Assembly: GCF_034347385.1 (NCBI RefSeq)
Contig: NZ_CP133777.1
Coordinates: 2,480,001 to 2,544,000 of the forward strand
Reading direction: 5' to 3'
Source: Actimicrobium sp. CCC2.4
GTDB lineage: Bacteria > Pseudomonadota > Gammaproteobacteria > Burkholderiales > Burkholderiaceae_D
Length of the DNA stretch: 64,000 nucleotides
The position numbers were made by a program, and so were the translations under genes. Positions within the stretch are counted from its first letter, which is position 1. Each line of letters opens with the position of its first letter. Positions 9,731 to 17,698 of the stretch are shown piece after piece. The notes under the pieces are model-generated. The model was not told the DNA's origin and did no database searches. It was given only the letters and a program-made list of their open reading frames with translations.

Positions 9731-11257
9731 ATGACACCCAGCCTGGTCTGGTTCAAACGCGACTTACGACTGCACGATCATGCCGCGCTCACGTATGCCG
9801 CCGCGCAAGGTCCCGTACTTTGCCTCTACGTGATCGAACCTGATGTCTGGGCCGCAGAGGACGCCGCCAACCAGCACTATCAGTTCTTGCTGGAAAGCCT
9901 GACCGAACTGGATGCAGCGTTGCAACGGCGGGGAGGACGCCTGCATATTGCTTTTGGCGAGGTCACCGCTATCCTCGGTGAACTGTTTGAACATAGTCCG
10001 CTTACCCATATGTATTCCCATGAGGAAACAGGAAACAACGTGACCTATCAGCGTGACCTGGCCGTCGGAAAATGGTGCAGGGAACACGGTGTGACATGGC
10101 ATGAGAGTCGACAATTCGGCGTCGTACGGCGGTTATCGAGCCGCAACAAGTGGCAGCGCCAATGGGAGGAGCACGTGCGCCTGCCATGTCTGCCCGTACC
10201 GCAGTTGGAGTTTGCCGCGTGGCCCTTGCAGCAATCGCGAGCGCCCACGTGGGAATGCCTCGGACTGACGCCGCACGATCCGCCACAACGTCAGCGCGGT
10301 GGTCGCCGGCAAGGTATCGCGGTGCTACAAAGTTTTTTGCTGGACCGGAGTGGCAAATACCGTGGCGGGATATCGTCGCCGCTGTCTGCGCCGACGGCCT
10401 GTTCCCGACTCTCGCCGTATCTGGCAATGGGTTCACTGAGCATGCGTGAAATCGTTCACGCGACGCGCAAGCAATTGGCCACGATGCCGGCAACAGAGAG
10501 TCGCCGCAAGGCGGGATTGACCGGCTTCACCAGCCGCCTGTACTGGCATTGTCACTTCATCCAGAAGCTCGAAAGCGAACCGGCGCTGGAGTATCGCAAC
10601 CTGCATCGGGGCTATGACGGCTTGCGCGAAGGCGACTGGAACCAGCAGCATTTCGATGCGCTGATGGCGGGTCGCACCGGTTGGCCGCTGGTGGACGCCT
10701 GCGTCGAAATGCTGCGTCAGACCGGCTGGCTCAATTTCCGGATGCGCGCCATGCTGGTGTCGGTGGCAGCTTATCCGCTCTGGTTGCACTGGCGTCCGGT
10801 CGGCCTGTGGCTGGCGCGTCAGTTCCTGGATTACGAACCCGGCATCCACTGGAGCCAGCTACAAATGCAATCCGGCACCACCGGCATCAATGTTCCACGC
10901 ATCTATAACCCGATCAAGCAAGCGCATGACCATGATCCGCACGGGCATTTTGTAAGGCGCTGGCTGCCGGCGATGCGCAAGGTGCCGGATGCCTGGCTGT
11001 TCGAACCGTGGCGCATGCCGGCTGAGCTGCAAGCGCGCTACGGAGTCGTGGTCGGACACGATATCGCGATGCCACTGGTCGATCTGGAGCAGGCGACGCG
11101 TTTGGCCAAGGACAAGCTGTTCGGGCTGCGGGCGCAACCGGCAGTGCGGGACGGACAAGCCGCGATTGTCGAGAAACACGGTTCGCGGCGGCGGGGCAGG
11201 GATAAGACGGACGGCAAGACGGCGGTCGATACGGGGCAGATGACGCTGGGGTTTTGA
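9731..11257 (+). CDS. photolyase/cryptochrome-family FAD protein
   Basis: This 508-residue protein has an N-terminal Rossmann-like photolyase domain (SLVWFKRDLRLHDHAAL) that binds the antenna chromophore in this family. The C-terminal FAD-binding region includes YLAMGSLSMREI, TGWPLVDACVEMLRQTGWLN and PRIYNPIKQAHDHDPHGHFV. In class I CPD photolyases the equivalent block reads GGDLAANNGGWQW; here it is YEPGIHWSQLQMQSGTTG, so it belongs to a variant subgroup. Light-driven repair of UV dimers or blue-light signalling are both possible. The last 60 residues are basic and poorly conserved. The ATG at 9731 is the only start that keeps the whole N-terminal strand. It appears monocistronic. Confidence 0.88.
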   Translation: MTPSLVWFKRDLRLHDHAALTYAAAQGPVLCLYVIEPDVWAAEDAANQHYQFLLESLTELDAALQRRGGRLHIAFGEVTAILGELFEHSPLTHMYSHEETGNNVTYQRDLAVGKWCREHGVTWHESRQFGVVRRLSSRNKWQRQWEEHVRLPCLPVPQLEFAAWPLQQSRAPTWECLGLTPHDPPQRQRGGRRQGIAVLQSFLLDRSGKYRGGISSPLSAPTACSRLSPYLAMGSLSMREIVHATRKQLATMPATESRRKAGLTGFTSRLYWHCHFIQKLESEPALEYRNLHRGYDGLREGDWNQQHFDALMAGRTGWPLVDACVEMLRQTGWLNFRMRAMLVSVAAYPLWLHWRPVGLWLARQFLDYEPGIHWSQLQMQSGTTGINVPRIYNPIKQAHDHDPHGHFVRRWLPAMRKVPDAWLFEPWRMPAELQARYGVVVGHDIAMPLVDLEQATRLAKDKLFGLRAQPAVRDGQAAIVEKHGSRRRGRDKTDGKTAVDTGQMTLGF

Positions 11258-11586
11258 CTTCCCAGGGATTGAATAACTCTGATTTATTAATGGCATATTA
11301 AATATTGAAAAGTCGATCCGCCATTCCCTCTCGGTTTTAAAGTGTGCATATCGCGGTTTATTTCTGATTCCTTACTGGAAATTGAATGTGGTGATTATGT
11401 TGTGTCTTTCTGAATATTAAAAACTACATTACTGAGATACCAGGCCGGTAAAAACAAAATTATTTGTTCTCTGATAAGCTTAACTACGCCAGATTCAAGA
11501 AAGTCAATAGTGGCGTAAAGCATTCAGTTATAAAGTAATTGTTGATTATTACATCCCAGTTTAATTTTTAATTTTGAAAGAAAAAA
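11258..11586. other. AT-rich intergenic region
   Basis: About 330 bases of markedly lower GC content separate the photolyase gene from the outer-membrane protein gene. There is no open frame of note and no clear hairpin-plus-T terminator. The right end has the purine-rich GAAAGAAAAAA just before the ATG at 11587, a weak ribosome binding site. The region probably carries the promoter of the barrel protein. Confidence 0.45.
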
Positions 11587-12417
11587 ATGATCGATAAGTT
11601 AAACAGCAGGAGCGTTTTGCTGACGGTATTGTTATTGTCTTTTGCCAGTGCACAGGCAGCCGGTACGGAAACGTCGCCAACAACGGCGGTGCACGCATGG
11701 GCGGGCTATCACCTTGGGATCGATCTGGGCGTTCAAACCCGCGCGGCGAATCAGGCGCTGACTGTCAATGATCCGCAGCAATCGCTCAGCGGACAAGGCG
11801 CGAATGCGGATCAGGCGGCGCTGTTGGCAGGCAACGTCAAGTCAGCAAAAAACATCGCCATTGGCGGGATACATGCCGGCTATCTTTTGCAAAAAGATAG
11901 CTTGGTATATGGCGTCGAGGCCGAATTGATGGCCGGTAATTGCAACCGCAGCGCGTCCGGCAATGCCTCGTTGAACGACCCTACCAAAGCACCGTTCCCG
12001 GATTATTCTTCTACCGTCAGCAATAAAAGTTGCCTGAGTTATTTGTCGGCGATTAAAGGTAAAGCAGGGTACGCCGTCGGTAATGTGCTGGTGTATGTCG
12101 ATGCTGGACTTGCGTTTGGCCGGGCTCGTTCGAGTACCGTCGCGACGATTACCAATACCGGAAATCCACCTTCCGATGTCTGGTCAGGCAGCAGCGCAAA
12201 AACAATGACGGGTTATATCATCGGCACCGGCACGGACATCGCCCTGGAGAAAAACATCTCACTGGGACTGGGATTGTCTCATTACGATTTAGGAAAAATG
12301 TCATATGCCACAAAGCCTGATTCGTTCACGGCAGGAGATCAGCCAGGTGTTGATCAATCCATTAGCGGTCGTGCCAAAGGTAATCTGGTCAAGGTGTCAC
12401 TGAATTACCAGTATTGA
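11587..12417 (+). CDS. outer-membrane beta-barrel protein, Omp25/OmpA-barrel type
   Basis: This 276-residue protein has a Sec signal peptide (VLLTVLLLSFASAQAAG, cleavage about residue 25). Alternating amphipathic strands follow, such as GGIHAGYLLQKDSLVYGVEA and KGKAGYAVGNVLVYVDAGLAFG. It ends in VKVSLNYQY, a C-terminal aromatic residue typical of outer-membrane barrels recognised by BamA. Small porin-like barrels of this kind are usually structural or adhesive; no specific function can be read. An internal pair of cysteines (about residues 119 and 145) could form a loop disulfide. Gene composition is lower in GC than its neighbours. Confidence 0.75.
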   Translation: MIDKLNSRSVLLTVLLLSFASAQAAGTETSPTTAVHAWAGYHLGIDLGVQTRAANQALTVNDPQQSLSGQGANADQAALLAGNVKSAKNIAIGGIHAGYLLQKDSLVYGVEAELMAGNCNRSASGNASLNDPTKAPFPDYSSTVSNKSCLSYLSAIKGKAGYAVGNVLVYVDAGLAFGRARSSTVATITNTGNPPSDVWSGSSAKTMTGYIIGTGTDIALEKNISLGLGLSHYDLGKMSYATKPDSFTAGDQPGVDQSISGRAKGNLVKVSLNYQY

Positions 12418-12575
12418 TTTTGCGAATAATCCCGGGCTGGCATGCCAAACGGAATACTATTATCTTGCCGTTTTCATATTCAGGCGTAAATCGCCGGTTA
12501 TTTTCCTTGATCGGCTGATTTATCCCGGGCATGTTCTTATGTTTGTGGTGCAGATAATGCGCTTGGATTGACACA

Positions 12576-13649
12576 TCAAGTTTGTACAGAACCATCCTGC
12601 TTTGCTTGCTCCCGTTGCTCGCAGTGCGCCAACCGTGCCTGCAATCCCGCCCGCTCCTCGATCAGCTTCAAGTGCAACTGGTCCGATTCTTCGAGATTGC
12701 TATCGCTCCGTGCCAGCTGTCCGGTCACCACTTCCATTTGTCCCGCTTGGGATGCCATCGCAATGCGTAATTGCGTTACCGCCTCCTGCGCCTGCACCAC
12801 TTTCTGTAACAGTACCGGTCGATCAGCTGACATATCAGCAAGCTGATAAGCCAGCAGATCACGCTCCGTGCGGCATGCTTCACGTGATTTTTCCGCATCC
12901 TGCAGTTGCAAACTCAGCTGGCTATTGTTGTCTTGCAGTTGCGAAATGCGAGTCTCGTACCGCGAAAGGGCAACTTGCTGCTGGAGATGCTGCTGTCGCA
13001 ATCCGGCCAGCTCTTGCTCCACACGCAGAACGCGTTGCTCGGCAGCCTGTCGTTCTTGCGCGCGCTGTTCGGCGGCAGCGTCGAGATAGTGGTCGAATTG
13101 CGTCCGCGCCTGGGTTAGCTGATCGTTCAACGCGGTGACTTCGGCAGCGCGATCAAGAAGACGCTGTTGCGTACCATCCTGCTCCGCCTGCAAAGCTGCC
13201 TGCCGGATAGCCATAGCCTGATATTGCGCGTCCAGCTTGGTGCGGCTTTCCCGAACCTGATCCAGCTCGGTCGATAACGCCGCCTTGCCCTCCTGCAAAA
13301 CACGCTTCTCGTCTTCAGCCTGCTGCGTCGCATCGTGAGCGGCCAGCAATGCCACGTGATGCGCGTCGCGTGCCTGCTCCAGCTGCTGCTGCACGTCATC
13401 CTGCAGTTTTTCGTGGATCCCCTTCATCGCCTGCAACAGCGGCCCAGGTAATCCGAGTCCCTGCGCGATATCGACAACCGCGTCCTGATGTTCGACCTTC
13501 CAGCGCTTGAGCAGCGGCGCAATCGTACTTTTGCTACCAGTGCTACCAAGTGCGACGCGGACGCTGTCGACGGTCGGATTCTTGCCCTCGGCGACCAGCC
13601 GGGCGGCGGCGTTAGCCAGATCGGAATACAGGATGCCTGCGCGTGCCAT
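12576..13649 (-). CDS. KfrA-type DNA-binding coiled-coil protein
   Basis: Residues 1-60 of this 357-residue protein match the KfrA N-terminal DNA-binding domain (GKNPTVDSVRVALG, then STIAPLLKRWK). The rest, about residues 75-345, is a long charged alpha-helical coiled coil rich in Gln, Glu and Ala. KfrA of IncP plasmids binds its own promoter and polymerises through the coil to support plasmid partition. The gene here is chromosomal in context and divergent from a tyrosine recombinase, with 177 bases between them. Control of that recombinase and of itself is inferred. No ParA/ParB or replication gene is nearby, so a true partition role is unlikely. Confidence 0.85.
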   Translation of the reverse strand: MARAGILYSDLANAAARLVAEGKNPTVDSVRVALGSTGSKSTIAPLLKRWKVEHQDAVVDIAQGLGLPGPLLQAMKGIHEKLQDDVQQQLEQARDAHHVALLAAHDATQQAEDEKRVLQEGKAALSTELDQVRESRTKLDAQYQAMAIRQAALQAEQDGTQQRLLDRAAEVTALNDQLTQARTQFDHYLDAAAEQRAQERQAAEQRVLRVEQELAGLRQQHLQQQVALSRYETRISQLQDNNSQLSLQLQDAEKSREACRTERDLLAYQLADMSADRPVLLQKVVQAQEAVTQLRIAMASQAGQMEVVTGQLARSDSNLEESDQLHLKLIEERAGLQARLAHCEQREQAKQDGSVQT

Positions 13650-13687
13650 GATGACTCCAGTGAATTTAATAATGTATTACATGATAC

Positions 13688-13711
13688 GTAATTACGATTT
13701 AAATTACGATA
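13688..13711. promoter_or_regulatory. direct repeats in the kfrA/integrase divergent promoter region
   Basis: The 9-mer AATTACGAT occurs at 13690-13698 and again at 13702-13710, twelve bases apart, within an AT-rich intergenic region just upstream of kfrA. Its placement is right for an autoregulatory KfrA operator. The repeat is seen directly; binding is inference. Confidence 0.35.
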
Positions 13712-13826
13712 TAAAGCGACACTGATTATTTGCAAAATGACCTACGATAAGATGACTTATCGAATGTCATAAGCTGGTACGGGGTGATATCCTGCGATAT
13801 TCCCGTTACACCTCGATTGTTGATCC

Positions 13827-14828
13827 ATGCCTGACATGATTCCCGCCGCTCACCCTGATTCCCAGCAAACCGGGTCGCTTGTACCGCTGCGCAGTACCGA
13901 GACCGTGGAGGCCGAATTAGCCGCACGGCATCGGGTTTTTCTAGCTGCAGCGACCTCCGACAACACGCGGCGTGCGTATCGCGCAGCGATCCGGCATTTC
14001 CTGCTGTGGGGCGGCGTGCTGCCAGCCGACGAGGCCATCGTGATTCGCTATTTGCTGGCCTATGCCGGTACGCTCAATGCCCGCACGCTGGCGTTGCGCA
14101 TCACCGCCTTGTCGCAATGGCACCGGCATCAGGGTTTTCCGGATGCAGCGTCGACGCCAACGGTGCGCAAGACGCTGACCGGCATCACCCGCCTGCACGG
14201 CACACCAAAACAAAAAGCCAAAGCCTTGTCGCTGGAAGACCTCGAACGCATCGTCCGGCAGTTAGCCAGCGTGGCATCGCTGGTAGCGCGGCGCGACAGC
14301 GCTCTCTTGCAACTCGGGTTTTTCGGGGGGTATCGCCGCAGCGAGCTGGTCAGCTTGCGGGTGGAAGACCTGGCCTGGGAACCGCAAGGGTTGGTGCTGA
14401 CGCTGGTACGCTCGAAGACCGACCAGCAGGGCGAGGGCATCATCAAGGCGATTCCATACGGAGACGGCACCTGTTGCCCGGCCAGTGCGCTGCGCGACTG
14501 GCTGGCGCAGGCCGGTATCACGACGGGTCCGCTATTTCGGCCGATTAGCAAATGGCAGGCTGTCGGTGCCGGTGCGCTGCACGCCAGCAGTGTCAACACC
14601 ATTCTTGCGCAGTGCGCGACAGCGGCCGGATTAAGCAGCGTTCCTGACCTGAGCAGCCACAGCTTGCGCCGCGGCATGGCCACCAGTGCGCATCGCGCCG
14701 GAGCGGATTTCCAGGACATCAAACGGCAAGGCGGCTGGCGCCATGACGGCACGGTGCAGGGTTACATCGAAGAGGCAGGGCGCTTCGAGGGCAATGCAGC
14801 GGGAGCGTTGTTGCGCCAGAAACGCTAA
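13827..14828 (+). CDS. tyrosine recombinase / site-specific integrase
   Basis: This 333-residue protein has an N-terminal SAM-like core-binding domain (about 35-125: SDNTRRAYRAAIRHFLLWG) and a C-terminal catalytic domain. The catalytic residues visible are Arg in GGYRRSELVSLRVEDL, the HxxR box in HSLRRGMATSA, the His/Trp region in GGWRHDGTVQGYIEEA, and the tyrosine in that last motif. All elements of an active XerC/D-like enzyme are present. It lies divergent from a kfrA homologue. No tRNA, att duplication or phage genes flank it, so it is not an obvious prophage or island integrase. Confidence 0.88.
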   Translation: MPDMIPAAHPDSQQTGSLVPLRSTETVEAELAARHRVFLAAATSDNTRRAYRAAIRHFLLWGGVLPADEAIVIRYLLAYAGTLNARTLALRITALSQWHRHQGFPDAASTPTVRKTLTGITRLHGTPKQKAKALSLEDLERIVRQLASVASLVARRDSALLQLGFFGGYRRSELVSLRVEDLAWEPQGLVLTLVRSKTDQQGEGIIKAIPYGDGTCCPASALRDWLAQAGITTGPLFRPISKWQAVGAGALHASSVNTILAQCATAAGLSSVPDLSSHSLRRGMATSAHRAGADFQDIKRQGGWRHDGTVQGYIEEAGRFEGNAAGALLRQKR

Positions 14829-14837
14829 CCGGGTGGT

Positions 14838-16148
14838 TTAGCGCCTGTCGCTGTCGCTGTCCGCTGCCGGATGCGCCTTGCGATACGCCGCCAGATCGCC
14901 CAGGCGCAGGTCTTCCGGTGCCTCGTCGTGCTTGCCGTTGCCCATCCGCTGCGAGCGATAAATCCCGGTATGCCCGGAAAACAGATAGCTGACCACGCAG
15001 GCCAGCGCCGCATAGATGCCGACTTCGGCACCAAACATTTCCATGGCCATCAGTGTCGACGCGATTGGCGTATTGGCGGCCCCGGCGAAGACGGCTACCA
15101 GGCCGATCCCGGCCAGCATCGGCATCGGCAAATGGAGTAGCGGTGCCAGCGCATTGCCCAGCGTGGCACCGATATAGAACAGCGGCGTGACTTCGCCGCC
15201 CTTGAAGCCGCTGCCGAGGGAGGCCACCGTGAAGGCTATCTTGGCCAGGAAGTCATAGGCCGGCAGCGGTTGCTCGAACGCAGCCATGATGGTCGGCAGC
15301 CCCAGTCCGATATACCGGTCGGCACCGAGAAACCAGGCGGCTGAAGCAATGGCGATCCCGCCAACGAAAGGGCGCAGCGGGGCATAGCGAAACCATTTTT
15401 TCATGCGGGCGGCGAGTGCATGGGTGGCATCGGCAAACAGCATGCCGGTCACGCCGAACAGTGCACCGGCAATGACGACGGCGCTCAGGGTCCAGACGGT
15501 CACCGGCGGGATAAACGGAATGACGTAGTGCAGATGGTGTGCACCCAACAGTTTGCTGACCTCGTCAGCGACGATCGCGGCCACCACGCACGGCAGCAGC
15601 GCGTCGTAGCGCAACCGTCCGATGGCCAGCACTTCCAGTCCGAAGATGGCACCGGCCAGCGGCGTGCCGAAGACCGATGCAAAGCCGGCGCTGATACCTG
15701 CCATCAGGATGATGCGGCGGTCTCCCGGCTGCAACTTGAACACGCGTGTGAGCTGGTCGGCGAGCGCGCCCCCCATCTGCACGGCTGTGCCTTCGCGGCC
15801 GACCGAAGCGCCGAACAGATGCGACACCACGGTACCGCCAAGAACCAGCGGCACCATGCGTAAGGGGATGATTTTGCGGGGATCGTGAATTTCATCGATC
15901 AGCAAGTTGTTGCCGGCTTCGACGCTTTGGCCAAAGCGCAGATAGAGCCAGCCGACCACGAAACCGGCCACCGGCAGCAACCAGATCAACCAGCGATAGG
16001 TGACCCGCGTCGCGGTCGCCCACTGCATCAGGAACAGAAAAAATGCCGAGGCGGAGCCGGCAAGTACCGCCACTGCGCAAGCGAGCAACAGCCACTTGCC
16101 GAAGTAGCGCAACTGGTCGATCAATGCGGAACGTCCCGGGAATGTCAT
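14838..16148 (-). CDS. CLC-family chloride channel or proton/chloride antiporter
   Basis: This membrane protein of about 436 residues has around ten to twelve hydrophobic helices. CLC selectivity-filter motifs are visible: GREGTAVQMGGALAD (the GREGP region, with Thr for Pro) and GSGFKGGEVTPLFYIGA, corresponding to the GxFxP block. It is shorter than EcClcA (473 residues) but within range for the bacterial 'voltage-gated chloride channel' subgroup. The start at 16148 (MTFPGRSALID) has AGGA ten bases upstream; the longer GTG start at 16178 is less convincing. Whether it is a channel or an exchanger cannot be told from sequence alone. It converges on the integrase with nine bases between. Confidence 0.88.
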   Translation of the reverse strand: MTFPGRSALIDQLRYFGKWLLLACAVAVLAGSASAFFLFLMQWATATRVTYRWLIWLLPVAGFVVGWLYLRFGQSVEAGNNLLIDEIHDPRKIIPLRMVPLVLGGTVVSHLFGASVGREGTAVQMGGALADQLTRVFKLQPGDRRIILMAGISAGFASVFGTPLAGAIFGLEVLAIGRLRYDALLPCVVAAIVADEVSKLLGAHHLHYVIPFIPPVTVWTLSAVVIAGALFGVTGMLFADATHALAARMKKWFRYAPLRPFVGGIAIASAAWFLGADRYIGLGLPTIMAAFEQPLPAYDFLAKIAFTVASLGSGFKGGEVTPLFYIGATLGNALAPLLHLPMPMLAGIGLVAVFAGAANTPIASTLMAMEMFGAEVGIYAALACVVSYLFSGHTGIYRSQRMGNGKHDEAPEDLRLGDLAAYRKAHPAADSDSDRR

Positions 16149-16486
16149 GCAGATCCTGATGATGGTGTCGTGGCTCACCCGTCGCGTCGGGGCGGGCAGG
16201 GCGGTCTGGCACGAAATGGGTGTGCATCGCCGGCGGCCGATTGTAGCAAGGATACCGGCTGGAAAAATGCCAGGTGTCGCTCAGCCACAGCGGTGAATTG
16301 CATCCCGCAGCAGCCGTTACTTGGCTATCCGGTACGCAGTGTTGTGCACCGGATTACACCGCGTCGACAATTCATCGGTCAAGGTGCCGGATTGGCAGTG
16401 ACACCGGTAGCATTCAACGACTAATAGTTGACGCCGTCGGCTACCAAAACATCCCGCGCCCGCTGGCGTGACATTCGTCCAGACCC
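16149..16486. other. divergent intergenic region between the CLC gene and the tadE-ompA/rhs unit
   Basis: About 340 bases with no recognisable gene. The promoters of the CLC gene (leftward) and of the tadE-ompA/rhs operon (rightward) should lie here, but no consensus -35/-10 pair stands out. No terminator or repeat was seen. Confidence 0.4.
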
Positions 16487-17698
16487 ATGACACTCCTGAC
16501 ATCCCATCGCGGTTCCGCCATGATCGAATTTGTTGTGATCGGCCCCATCCTCACACTGATCGGTCTGGCATTACTCCAGTACGGCCTGCTGTACTTCGCC
16601 AAAAACCACTACAACCACGCCAGTTTCATGGCAGCGCGCGCCGGCAGCACCGGCCACGCCAGCCGGGACACCATCGAACAAGCTTATGCCACGACACTCG
16701 CACCGATCTATGGCGGTGGCACCAACCCGGCAGCGGTTGCCGCCTCGACCGACCGGGCACTGAACGACATCCGCGCTCACGGCCAGATCGAACTGCGCAA
16801 TCCCACCACCGAAAGCTTCGACGACTTCAATGTCCCCGCCTTGCAGCAGACCGTTGGCAATGGCAAGCGCGTCATTCCGAACAGCGGCCAGCAAGCGCGT
16901 TCATCGGCAGTCGGGCCGCAATCCGGCCAGAGCATCCAGGATGCCAACCTGCTCAAGCTGCGCATCACGACCGGCTACCGGCCGCAAGTGCCGCTGGCCG
17001 GATCGCTCTTTCTCGGCTACCTGAAACTGCAAGACGACGGCACGAACGACCGTCGCACCGCGATGCTGCGCGACGGCCGGATTCCGGTCGTGACCGAAGC
17101 CACGGTGCAGATGCAATCGGACGCCATCGAAGACAACAACGTCTCGGTTCCGGGACAAGGAAACGGCGGCAATCCAGGCGATACCGGCAATCCGGCTACC
17201 GGGTCCGGACAGCCAGCGGCGTGCGCCAACCCGCCTTGTGCCACGCCGGCACCGGGCAAGCCGGGCCCGACCGAGCCGGGTGGCATCTGTACCGGCGGCA
17301 TCTGTCCGGCCTGCCCGGATCCGGTGCCGGTCACGGTGGTGGTCCCCGGCGACATCACGTTCGCCTTCGGACAAGCAACGCTGACAGCCGCCGGCAAGAC
17401 GCAGCTCGACATGCTCATTACCGCCGCCAACGCAGGTGGCTATGGCTCGGTCAGTGTCGATGGCTATACCGACCAGATCGGCAGCGACAAGGTCAACCTC
17501 GCGCTCTCGACGGCACGGGCCACGACCATCCGTGATTACCTGCTCGCCCATGGCTTGTCGGCTTTGCCGGTCCGTGCCGCCGGACATGGCGCCACCAGCC
17601 TGAAAGTCGAACTGGCGCAATGCGCCGGCAGCACCGGGGCGGCGCTACAAACCTGCCTTGCGCCAAACCGTCGGGTTGACGTGACCCTCAATCCCTGA
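16487..17698 (+). CDS. TadE-like pilin-assembly N-terminus fused to an OmpA-type peptidoglycan-binding domain
   Basis: The first 45 of 403 residues match TadE pseudopilin proteins: a short basic head (HRGSAMIEFVVIGPILTLIG) and one hydrophobic helix. Residues about 225-285 are a Gly/Pro-rich linker with several cysteines (CANPPCATPAP, CTGGICPACPDP). Residues about 285-403 are an OmpA/MotB-like domain (ITFAFGQATLTAAGK, VDGYTDQIGSDKVNLALS, PNRRVDVTLNP) expected to bind peptidoglycan. Such a protein would span from the inner membrane to the wall. Its stop overlaps the start of the rhs gene, so the two are translated together. A role in export or surface anchoring of that RHS protein is inferred. 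Confidence 0.8.
   Translation: MTLLTSHRGSAMIEFVVIGPILTLIGLALLQYGLLYFAKNHYNHASFMAARAGSTGHASRDTIEQAYATTLAPIYGGGTNPAAVAASTDRALNDIRAHGQIELRNPTTESFDDFNVPALQQTVGNGKRVIPNSGQQARSSAVGPQSGQSIQDANLLKLRITTGYRPQVPLAGSLFLGYLKLQDDGTNDRRTAMLRDGRIPVVTEATVQMQSDAIEDNNVSVPGQGNGGNPGDTGNPATGSGQPAACANPPCATPAPGKPGPTEPGGICTGGICPACPDPVPVTVVVPGDITFAFGQATLTAAGKTQLDMLITAANAGGYGSVSVDGYTDQIGSDKVNLALSTARATTIRDYLLAHGLSALPVRAAGHGATSLKVELAQCAGSTGAALQTCLAPNRRVDVTLNP

Noticed and set aside
13827-14828. Prophage or integrative island around the tyrosine recombinase
   Set aside because: No phage or conjugation genes, no tRNA target and no flanking direct repeats were seen; neighbours are ordinary chromosomal genes.
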